The position numbers were made by a program, and so were the translations under genes. The notes below the pieces were generated by a model that had not been told where the DNA came from, ran no database searches, and saw only the letters and a program-made list of their open reading frames with translations. Positions 55,328 through 64,000 of a stretch of 64,000 nt of DNA are shown here, piece by piece (within the stretch, counting starts at the first letter, position 1; each line of letters opens with the position of its first letter). The DNA is from Diabrotica undecimpunctata (lineage: Eukaryota > Arthropoda > Insecta > Coleoptera > Chrysomelidae), in the NCBI RefSeq assembly GCF_040954645.1, contig NC_092811.1, positions 124,703,411-124,767,410 on the forward strand. The letters run 5' to 3'.

Positions 55328-57032
55328 TGCAGCACAGCAAGGATCTCAACTTAATAAATGTAGACCGTGCCATTTCAATTCTGGATCTAATCTCTTGAGC
55401 GTAGTCCCATTGTACGTTGAGGGTAGTTCCGAGGTAAGTGAATCTGTCGACTCTCTGGATCTCTTCGCTACCTGCCATTAGTGCCCCGGGATCTAAATTT
55501 GTACGGCTGACAACCATGAATTTAGTTTTCTTAATATTAAGGTTCAGTCCGTATGATACTCTCACAGTTCGCACTCGGTCTAGTAAGGCCTGCAGATCGT
55601 TTAGGCTGGTTGCTAGTAACACAATGTCATCGGCGTAGCGGATATTATTGATGTATTCACCGTTCACTCGGATTCCCATGTCTAGGTTTGTGAGGGCTTC
55701 ATTAAAAATCTCCTCAGAGTATATATTGAAAAGAGTCGGCGATAGCACACATCCTTGCCTTACTCCTCGCATGATCTTCACTTGGTCGGTCAGTTGGTCT
55801 TCGACCTTGACTTGAGCACGCTGGTTCCAGTATAAATTCATGATGATCCGAATGTCCTTCTCATCCAATCCTACTCTTTGTGGTGCGGTGACCATCTTCT
55901 GGTGCTGACAACGGTCAAATGCCTTGGCGTAGTCAATAAAACAAATATAGACATCACACCTGACATCGCGGCATCTCTGAAGTAGGACTTGTAAGGTGAA
56001 AAGTGCTTCACGTGTACCCATAGAATTGCGGAATCCGAATTGCATTTCACCGACATTTTCTTCGCATTTCTTGTAAATTCTGGCATGTACGATTTTAAGA
56101 AAAATTTTAAGTGGATGACTCATAAGACTGATAGTTCGGAAATCTTCGCACGTTTTCGCAGATCGTTTTTTTGGTAGCGTTACAAATGTTGACAATAGCC
56201 ATTCATCTGGGATATTACCTGAATCGTATATGGCGTTGAACAGTTCAGTTAACTCCTTTGTGCTCACTTCACTCATCACCTTAATAAGTTCAACGGGTAT
56301 TTCGTCCGGACCTGTAGCCTTACCATTCTTAGACTGTTTTAAAGCAGCCTTTACCTCGCTTTCTAGAATTGACGGCCCTGTCATGCAATTTATTTCCGGA
56401 AGGTTGCCGCGGTCGTCCCAGAAAAGTTCTTCGATATATATTTTCCAGGTAACCAACTTCTCATTCACTGTCGTCGCCAGATTACCGTCTTTATTTATGA
56501 GGAGGTGTGTGTTTCTCCTCTTGTATTGACCAGTGGCTTCACGAATCCTTCGGTGGATATTTATATGATCGTGTTTCTCTTGGAGCTCCTCGATTAGTTT
56601 ACATTTTTCTTGCATACATGTCTCCTTGGCTCTTCGTTTTTCTTTTTTAATTGTCTGGTTGGTTTCTTGGTATTTCATCATCTGCAGAATGTCATCAGTC
56701 ATCCATTCTTTATTTTTTACTCTTTTTTTCTTTCCCAGATGTTCTTTTCCCGCATTCAGCATGACGTCTTTGATATAACTCCATTTTTGTTCTACACTCT
56801 GTTCTTGTTGTTGAGCCGTTTCTAGTTTTTGTCTCATTGTATCTCTCACGTTCTGACGAACTACGGGGTCTTTTAGAGTGTCATAATCCAGGTTCTGTTT
56901 GGGTTTATTTTTGATGAGTTTCTTTAGTTTGAGTTCTATCTGGCCCACTAATGGGTTGTGGTCCGATGAGACGTCTGCTCCTGGGAAGGTCTTCGCCGAA
57001 GTCAAGCCGAAGTTTAAACCACGTGTTAGCAA
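55305..57032 (-). pseudogene. RTE copy D, reverse transcriptase
   Basis: 575 open codons. The N-terminal part carries the end of the endonuclease (TFPGADVSSDHNPLVGQIEL, with the SDH catalytic triad residues) and a charged linker. RT motifs follow: NGKATGPDEIPVELIKVMSE, FRTISLMSHPLKIFLKIVHA, QFGFRNSMGTREALFTLQVL, ICFIDYAKAFDRCQHQ (A), RGVRQGCVLSPTLFNIYSEE (B), NIRYADDIVLLATSLNDLQA (C) and LNLNIKKTKFMVVSR (D). All catalytic Asp residues are present. It would copy element RNA into DNA at the nicked target. Frame breaks at both ends make it non-functional. Confidence 0.93.
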
Positions 57033-57594
57033 TGGTAAAATCTTCTTCCCGGCAAAATTGTATGAGTCGGTCTCCTCTTTCGTTTTTCTCGCCTAAGCCG
57101 TGTTGTCCGACGATGTCTTCTACACTGCTTTTGCCAACTTTGGCATTGAAATTACCCATGATGATGGTTAGCTCGTTCTTCTTGGTGTATTTTAGTGCTT
57201 TTTGTACAATTGCGTAGAACTCCTCGATATCCTCTTCTGGTTTTTCTGATGTTGGAGCGTAAATTTGAATGATGTTCGTATTAACGGGTCTGCCTTGCAG
57301 CTTCATCAGAATGACCCTGTCAGAGAGAGGTATCACGCTGATCACAGCCCCAGCGACCTTTTTGCTCAGAATCAATGCTACGCCATTCCAGTGATGTGGT
57401 TTGTCGTTTCCCGCATAGTATACCATATGCTCATCCACACAGCACTGTCCCGAGCCTGGCCATCTCATCTCGCTGATTCCCATCACGTCGATATTTAGTC
57501 TTTTCATTTCTTGAATGGTGTTGTGTATCTTTCCCCCTTCAAACATACTTCGAACATTCCAAGTACAGATTTTTTGAACGTTCCACGTGCACAC
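56905..57594 (-). pseudogene. RTE copy D, AP-type endonuclease domain
   Basis: The frame begins near CTWNVRSMFEGGKIHNTIQE, with the substrate-site Asn, then DVMGISEMRWPGSG (catalytic Glu), HWNGVALILSKKVAGAV, IIQIYAPTSEKPEED and IIMGNFNAKVGKSSVEDIVG (GDFN expected; Asp replaced by Asn). It then runs GLGEKNERGDRLIQFCREED to NTWFK. The PRRLYTW...NQIDYI block is deleted there and the frame shifts. The methionine chosen is only the first in the open frame; an upstream start in the 5' UTR is possible. Confidence 0.88.
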
Positions 57595-57886
57595 TTTATC
57601 TTTATTAGTGTTTAAATATTGGTAAGGATTTCGTGGGTTGACGACCTGGGAAGCCTTACATTTTTTGTGTTCTTCCTCCCCTGCCGGATCTTGTTATCCG
57701 AAGTCCATGATCAGTATCTTCTCCAAATTGGTTTACATTAACCATGATGAATGAACTAGGGACTATTTATGGGGTGGTTTCCCGTTGCCTTCCCCATCGC
57801 AGTGTCACAACCGATTAATGTGAGTGGCGCCTGTGAGTATCCAGAATTAAGCCTACAGGATTTTTTTTTTGTTTTTTTTTTAGTTA

Positions 57887-58980
57887 GCTTCTGTTCTAGG
57901 AATTCTATTTCTATGCATTGATCTTGTAGCCATGATTCTTTTGCTTCTTTAATCTTTTTCTTAATAATTTTGTTTATTTCTTTGTACGTTTCCTCATTCT
58001 TATTTCTGTCCTTTTTTCGTTCTTCCATTAGCTCTAATATTTCTTGTCTCATCCATGGCTGTTTCTTTATATTGTTTTCTGGTTTAAGTTTATTATCTAC
58101 CACCGAATTACAGATATTTTTGATTTTATTCCACAAATTATTCACACTTATGTTTCCTTGATTAATATCTGAGATTACCATGCTGTTTATTTTGTTGTTG
58201 ATGTCCTCTTCTCTTGTGGTTTTATCTTTCAACTTCTGGATGTCCGGACGTTTTTGTGCTTTTCTTTTATGGACTTTTTTCATGTGGAGTTTGAAACGTC
58301 CTGGTAAAAGATTATAGTCTGATGGAACATCTGCTCCCGATATGTTTTGGCGGATTTTACGGAATTCTGAAATCGTTCGTTGATGATGATGTAGTCAATC
58401 TGGTGTCTAATAATTTTTTTTGGACAGTCTGGACAGCTGAAGATTTCTAGGTGTAGAGTCTTCGAGGTGGTAATTGGAAAAATGTGTTCATTATTGCACT
58501 ATCTGTTTCTTGGCAGAACTGAACAAGGTGGTCTCCTCTATCATTTTGCGTTCCTAGTCCAAAGTGTCCCACAGTATTGCCAACACCTCCTTTGCCTACT
58601 TTAGCGTTGAAATCTCCTAGCAGGATATTCACTTCTTGATTGTTTTGGTATGTTTTAGGGATTCTTTCAATTGTTCATATGCTTAAATAATCACGTTAAC
58701 TGGTTTAGCATTAATTTTGAGTACTGCAACTCTATCTGATATTCCTATAAAACTAAGTACACATTTGTTACCTTCTTTATTTACTATTATAGCCACTCCG
58801 TTTTTGTTTCTTGTTGTAGTATCTCCACAGTAGAGTAGTGTGTGGTTTTCTATTTCGCACTGTCCTAAATTGGGCCATCTACTTCACTGCATCCAATTAT
58901 GTCAATGTTGAGTCTTCGCATTTCTTTAATTACGTTATTTACTTTTCCGGCCTGGAATACATTTTCTTCATTTTACAATG
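57887..58980 (-). pseudogene. RTE copy E, 5' half (endonuclease and linker)
   Basis: The minus strand starts near 58975 with FQAGKVNNVIKEMRRLNIDI, then after frame breaks LLGDFNAKVGKGGVGNTVGH (GDFN intact), GLGTQNDRGDHLVQFCQETD, QLPPRRLYT and HQIDYIIINERFQNS. A basic coiled linker (57890-58283: QPWMRQEILELMEERKKDRN and KESWLQDQCIEIEFLEQK) ends exactly at the copy D insertion. The first roughly 15 residues of the endonuclease are missing. Confidence 0.85.
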
Positions 58981-58984
58981 GGTT

Positions 58985-59910
58985 GCATCCTGTTACAATT
59001 TTTTTTGTCTCAAAAATTATCAGCCCTGGCCTATACATTAAATAATTTTTAAGGGAAACGTAAGAAAATATTTTCAGAACCTTTTTATAATTTTTAACTA
59101 AAGTAGTATTTTATAGTACCTAATCTTGGATTTTTATTTTTCCTGATTATAAAAATTATAAAATCATGCTGGAATATTCTTAAAAGATAACTTTCCCAAA
59201 ACCTTTTCACCGTTCCACTTTATTTTGGTTTTATTTCTTTACTTTATTTTATTCATCTAATTAGATGTTTTACGAAACAAATTCCACTCCTTGTTATCAG
59301 GAAGAATCTCGTTATTAAAGTTAAAAGAAAGTCTGATTAACGCAACTCCGTTGAATCCTTGCGTATTTGTTCAACTGAAAATTGTTACTCTCGTTTAAAG
59401 GTACGTTTTAATTATGTCGACAATTTGTTACACAAGAATTGATGTATATAATGCGCGAAAACAATGTTAGAAAGAGGATAATAAAGTCATTGTATGGTAC
59501 AGTCAAAATGACCGAGGAAAATATTTTTTTAAAAAATAGATTCCCTTAAAATCTACTTTAAATAAACTGCTTAAAGTTTATTTCAAGCAGTGTTACTGAC
59601 TGACTTGACAATGAGAATTGTGACCTAGCCGAAACGTCGTCAAAACAATAGATTTTATCAAAACGAAAAATAATTCAAAGCGGAGTCAAACCCAGTAAAC
59701 CACAGAATAAAATATTTTCTAATTCCTGGGTTTCCGGTCTGTTGTAAATAAAATACTTAATTATTGCTTAAACATTTCGGCTATTTACCATTTTCAATAA
59801 GCACATTAATTATTTATCATTAGATAATACAAAATTATGTTTTATGTCTACTTAAATATTTTACATGGAATGTCAAAATGGTATCTGAATCTAAAATATG
59901 TAGGTACTTC
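58985..59910. other. Spacer without recognisable features
   Basis: Contains GCCGAAACGTCGTC at 59628 without a matching CTGANGA core; otherwise nothing recognised. Confidence 0.4.
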
Positions 59911-59914
59911 AAAA

Positions 59915-60125
59915 TACGAGTGGTTTGTGTGCAACAACCCGTCTATGTAGATCTTGGTGTGTTTGTCCAATATATGAATATATGTTGAATTACAGTCTTT
60001 ACAATTAATTTTATAAATAACATCCGACTGATGATCTTTATCAACATTGGGATTAAATTTTGAAAAATATTTTGCGGATATTCTGACGGTTTATGTCTAA
60101 CATTGATATCGTATTTTGCCAACAT
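59915..60125 (-). pseudogene. Second Penelope-like GIY-YIG remnant
   Basis: Minus-strand frames encode KYFSKFNPNVDKDHQS, then DVIYKINCKDCNSTYI and, one frame over, YIGQTHQDLHRRV. VIYKI.C..C...YIGQT is the start of the Penelope GIY-YIG nuclease. Upstream, LAKYDINVRHKPSEYPQNIF fits the spacer after the RT. About 60 residues survive. The rest of the nuclease is missing towards 59900. Confidence 0.7.
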
Positions 60126-60289
60126 TTGCAAGATTTGCTCAGATAATCCATTAATATATGGTAGTGATAATCCATTAATCTATAAAGTGTTCGTTTGATT
60201 AAATAACATTACTATTATTATTGATAGGTACGGTTTGGGTTTGTATTGGATTGGTATCAGAATTAGATTGATTTCTGATAATTCAACTT

Positions 60290-60480
60290 CTGTTTAGTTA
60301 AATGGAGGTAAAATTCAGGTGGATAATTATTTTATAGATAGATATCTAGAGAAGATTTACCAACTCTTTTAGAAGACATACCTCTAAATTTGAGATGTAA
60401 CTCTTGGTACATGCATGATGGTGTATGGCCAGCACGTAGTCCCGAACTAAATTCACTAGACTTTCACTTGTGGGGCTAAT
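60290..60480 (+). pseudogene. Mariner-like transposase fragment with internal deletion
   Basis: The plus-strand frame reads LEEDLPTLLEDIPLNLRCNS-like sequence (one base shift near 60350), then WYMHDGVWPARSPELNSLDF and HLWG before a stop. The roughly 25 residues normally between HDG and WP.RSP are deleted in frame. This is a third mariner family member in the window, on the opposite strand to the other two. Confidence 0.75.
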
Positions 60481-60812
60481 TTCTGATTTTTTAAAAATTT
60501 GTTACTGTGTAAAAGGTTTAATAAAAATAATTGTTTCAATCATATGCATTTTGTTTGCAAACATTATCTACTACTAATACATTTAATATTCACTAATATT
60601 TAATACCTTTTGAATCATGTTTGAATTTATTTTTGTAAAATTTTTTCATTTTATGCACGTCTCTAAAAAATACGTTTATTTCGAAAACGGTGTATTTTTT
60701 TTATTTGAAACAAGAATACCTTTTTTGTGTACAATTAAATGTTATTTCATGTTTTTTTTTCTAGAATGTTTATGCAGGGCGAACAAAAAAATATGGCCAC
60801 ATTAATGAACCA

Positions 60813-60873
60813 ATGTTATAGTAGGTGGCACCACCTAGTGTAAATGGTAAAACTAATATCATTTTCATATTAA
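60813..60873. repeat. 61-bp direct repeat, left copy
   Basis: Identical to 62620-62680 except at 60830 (A versus G). It contains TAGGTGGCACCACCTA; the right copy has the perfect 16-bp palindrome TAGGTGGCGCCACCTA. The two bound an RTE-type insertion. Confidence 0.9.
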
Positions 60874-62619
60874 TTCAGAACATTCTATAAGAAAGTTAAC
60901 ATCAACAGAAAAGAATTTAAGGCAAACACAAATCAATGTAGAAGTTTAAATGGCAATCTCTTAACAACAAGAACAGACGTACTAAACCGATGGACGGAAT
61001 ATTTTAACCAGATACTTAATATAGAGGAAGAAGAAAACCCGGAAGACGAAAGCTGCGAGGTAAGCGGAGCAGACGAGAGGGAGGAGGATCCACCAACGAT
61101 CCTGTAAGTTAAAGACGCTGTAAACAAACTAGCCAGAAACAAATCACCCGGAATAGATAATCCCCCAGCGGAATTATATAAAGAAGGTGGCCACGATATC
61201 ATAATAGCCCTACAGCAGCTTATAAAAGAAATATGGATACAGAAGTCCCTTCCCAATGATTGGAATATTGGAATACTTTGCACCATACACAAAAAGGGTG
61301 ATATCTTTGAATGCTCTAACTATCGAGGAATTACGCTCCTAAATGCAGCGTATAAAATATTCTCCAATATACTATGCGATCGTATGGCACCATATGCAGA
61401 GCGAATAATAGGACAATACCAGGCTGGTTTCAGAGGTGGTAAATCAACAATTCATCAGATTTCAACCCTAAGACAAATTCTAGAGAAAACACTGGAATAC
61501 GGTGTAGACACGCACCACATATTTATAGACTACAAGGCAGCCTACGACTCTGTAAATAGAAGAGAATTGTTTAGAGCAATGCTAGACCTAGGAGTACCAA
61601 ATCAGTTGGTAAGTTTAACCAAACTAACCCTTGAAAAAGTTGAATGCAAAGTACGAATCCAGGGGGAACTCTCTGAACCTTTTAAAACAAATAACGGGCT
61701 ACGTCAGGGAGACCCACTCTCCTGTATACTATTCAATCTAGCTCTGGAAAAAGTAATACGTACGTCACAAATCACAACTACCGGTTCAATATATAACAAA
61801 TCTGTGCAAATCTTAGCATATGCTGATGATATCAATATTGTTGGGAGAACGGAAAACGCAGCACGAGAAGCGTACGTAGCATTAAAGGAAGCGGCTACAA
61901 AAATGGGTTTCATAATAAACACCAACAAAACAAAATACATGAAAATAGGTACGCAACCACAAACACTACGGCCACTTGTTATAGAAAATGACGTCATCGA
62001 AGCAGTTAACGAATTTGTATACCTGGGAACGCTCGTCAATACTGAAAATGACACTACCGCAGAGATAAACCGCAGAATTTGCACGGCTAATAGATGCTAT
62101 TTTGGGCTTAATCTCCTTTTTAAATCTACAGTTATACAAAAGTAAAACTCTACAAAACAATAATACGCCCAGTCCTAACATATGGTTCAGAAACCTGGAC
62201 TTTAACAAAAAGCAATGAAAACATGTTAGGATGTTTCGAAAGAAAAATACTAAGGCGCATCTATGGAGCGGTAAGTGAAAATGGTGTCTGGAGAAGACGA
62301 TACAACTTCGAACTCTATAGGATATACCAGGAACCAGATATCGTAAAACACATAAAGATAGGACGTCTGAGGTGGGTAGGCCATGTAATGCGGATGGAGC
62401 AAACCGACCCAGCTAGAAAAACGCTCTTTGATAGACCTATTGGTCAAAGAAGAAGAGGAAGACCCAGAACAAGATTCCTAGATAACATCGATGAAGACAT
62501 GAGAAATATGGAAATACGTGCTTGGCGGAGGAAGGCGATGGATAGGGACGACTGGAGAAAAATTCTTGGGGAGGCTAGGACCCACACAGGGTTGTAAAGC
62601 CAAAATGATGATGATGATG
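60874..62619 (+). mobile_element. RTE-type retrotransposon copy, RT to 3' end, bounded by 61-bp repeats
   Basis: It opens NRKEFKANTNQCRSLNGNLL, one TAA at about 61108, then KLARNKSPGIDNPPAELYKE, SNYRGITLLNAAYKIFSNIL, QYQAGFRGGKSTIHQISTLR, HIFIDYKAAYDSVNRREL (A), NGLRQGDPLSCILFNLALEK (B), ILAYADDINIVGRTENAARE (C), INTNKTKYMKIG (D). After one frameshift near 62140 come RPVLTYGSETWTLTKSNENM, LRWVGHVMRMEQTDPARKTL and GRPRTRFLDNIDEDM to a stop at 62595-62597, then (ATG)n. The endonuclease is missing. Only two lesions over about 1.7 kb mark it as recent. Confidence 0.93.
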
Positions 62620-62680
62620 ATGTTATAGTAGGTGGCGCCACCTAGTGTAAATGGTAAAACTAATATCATTTTCATATTAA
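62620..62680. repeat. 61-bp direct repeat, right copy
   Basis: Partner of 60813-60873. The first base may belong to the (ATG)n tail, so the duplication is 60 or 61 bp. Confidence 0.9.
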
Positions 62681-64000
62681 GCATACTAAATAATAGCAAG
62701 ATACCAAATTTCACTTAAATCGGTTAAATAGTTTTCAATATATACCAAAAAAATATAAAAAATATTAATGAATCACCCTGTAGAACGAAAACTAGCAACA
62801 TTTTGCCAAAGCAATTTGAGTTCAAACGCTTTATTTTGATGTCAGCTATCATCCACTAGCTAATGTCCAATTAATTATGGGACATCCTGTATACATCAGG
62901 TCTAATGGAATTTTCGGATATTGAAATCACAAATAGAACCTTTATTCTTAAACAGAGGTATTTACATTGCAATTTTGAAAATTTTAGGAGACGTATTACA
63001 AGATATTGATTGCTTTATGAAAATTGGTAGCGATTGGACAATTATATTTTTAATAGTTTTAATATGATTTTTGCGTTAAATCCAACAGAATCTTTGCCGA
63101 TAATATTTTTTATTTTTGAAATAGCTAAATCAACATCACTAAAGTTCGCTGGCTGAAAACTAAAACACGGGATATTTTTTCTGTGACATATACTTCAAAT
63201 AGTCATTAAGAGTTAGCTGAGAAACCTCAAGTTTATTGATTACTCTCTCATCAGTAAAGCAGAAGTGGTTATTAAAACTGTATGCTTCACGTAATAATTA
63301 TGGTTTAAGAACATACAAACACATATAAATTTTAATTCTATGACAATTTGACTGTTGATAAACTATCTATATTTTCAATAGTGTTGTCGTTAAAACTCAT
63401 TATTATTTCTAATAATTTAGTATCTACAATTTTGAAACTATACTGTAGTAATAATAATTGTTTTCTTACAAGTTACTTAAACTAATGTTGAAAAGAAAAC
63501 TACTTCTGAACACATCCGTCATTATATGTCAACCGCAAAAATATAGTTGTCGACAAGTCACTCATATACTCCACAAACTCGCAATTAACATATTTGCTAC
63601 AGCGTTAAAGATGTTACAGCCTTCGCGGAATTCAAAGCGAAAATTTATGGTGAAGGAAGAGCACCATAATATGCAAATAAAGCAACTTAAATCAACAGTT
63701 TGACAATGCTGCCTTGTGACGACAATTAAATGAAGTCGTCAAAGTTGAAATAAGTGGAATGTGAAAAATTGTCGTAGTTTGAAGTTGAAACAGATGTTTT
63801 CTTGTGTATTTATATTTTGCCGCGGGATATACAAAGATATTAAAGAAAACAGAATTGCGGAAGAAAATTTAACGGGTGACTAAGAATTTCCCTTTTTGAG
63901 AATGTTATTTAAAGCGTGGCTAATACGTTTTTTATTTATTCGAAATTATTTCCTAAATAATTTTCTTGAATATTTCTTGTTTATGTTAGCACTTAATATG
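62681..64000. other. AT-rich spacer without recognisable features
   Basis: CACCCTGTAGAAC near 62775 and GGGACATCCTGTATA near 62880 resemble eroded mariner-type ends but have no partners. The 81-codon open stretch at 63458 has no recognisable domain. Confidence 0.4.

Larger units (their letters stand above)
54849..57886 (-). mobile_element. RTE copy D, nearly complete, with 11-bp target duplication
   Basis: gcttctgttct is duplicated at 54838-54848 and 57887-57897. Removing D rejoins copy E at FLEQK-HDTFNLHKK. D is 3.04 kb: a 5' UTR of about 280 bp that begins with about 20 nt of nearly pure A, then endonuclease (56905-57594), RT (55305-57032) and C-terminus (54866-55327) in overlapping frames, ending in (GAA)n. 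A small deletion in the late endonuclease and two frameshifts are the main lesions. It is the best-preserved RTE of the window. Confidence 0.93.

Noticed and set aside
59605..59660. GCCGAAACGTCGTC resembling the 3' half of a hammerhead
   Set aside because: No CTGANGA core or matching stem II lies upstream, so the catalytic structure cannot form.
63458..63703. 81-codon open frame near the right edge
   Set aside because: No recognisable domain or splice context; expected length by chance in this composition.

Overview
This window looks like intergenic DNA from a large, AT-rich, repeat-laden arthropod genome, most likely an insect. A beetle is my guess, made from the mix of families and not proven. 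I found no prokaryotic gene organisation, no rRNA or tRNA gene, and no host protein gene I can name. Almost every recognisable coding stretch is a decayed transposable element. The families are RTE/BovB-type, I-like, R1-like, R2-like and CR1/Jockey-like non-LTR retrotransposons; Penelope-type GIY-YIG remnants; a BEL/Pao remnant; mariner and Tc1 elements; hAT elements; and several short terminal-inverted-repeat (TIR) elements.

Layout. 0-3 kb: a reverse transcriptase (RT) pseudogene split by a 1.9-kb element with ~525-bp TIRs and a cysteine-rich reading-frame remnant. 3-12.5 kb: a 187-bp tandem duplication, RNase H and RT fragments of I-like, R1-like and Jockey-like elements, two long AT microsatellites and one hammerhead-type motif. 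13.0-18.3 kb: a mariner-type transposon with ~460-bp TIRs, its transposase split by nested insertions. 19-22.2 kb: a second mariner and a hAT transposase, with a 509-bp short TIR element beside it. 23.3-25.9 kb: two RTE copies around a Tc1 fragment. 27.7-28.8 kb: the C-terminal endonuclease region of an R2-like element, split by an RTE-type tail. 29.4-33.2 kb: a complete 3.8-kb hAT insertion with an 8-bp target duplication, containing two nested elements. 34.1-36.65 kb: Jockey-like and RTE-type RT copies plus a SINE-like insertion. 38.0-42.1 kb: an almost intact two-ORF CR1/Jockey-like element. 42.3-48.65 kb: RTE copies, a GIY-YIG remnant and an RNase H fragment. 50-51.8 kb: hAT and BEL/Pao remnants. 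53.2-59 kb: one RTE copy inserted inside another. 59.9-62.7 kb: GIY-YIG and mariner remnants and an RTE-type copy bounded by 61-bp direct repeats.

The item most worth pursuing is at 42930-43454. A 525-bp element with no evident coding capacity has 122-bp direct repeats at its ends, each carrying a type I hammerhead ribozyme. One ribozyme has every core position intact. The element has a 13-bp target-site duplication and has split an RTE reading frame exactly. This is the organisation of a retrozyme, a small hammerhead-bearing non-autonomous retroelement. Related hammerhead motifs occur at 7345-7386 and as a head-to-head pair inside the hAT element (29828-29867 and 30263-30302). Two Penelope GIY-YIG remnants in the same window come from the class of elements known to carry such ribozymes.

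Many insertions can be dated against each other because removing the insert and one copy of its target duplication restores the interrupted frame or sequence. Target duplications read directly range from 7 to 61 bp.
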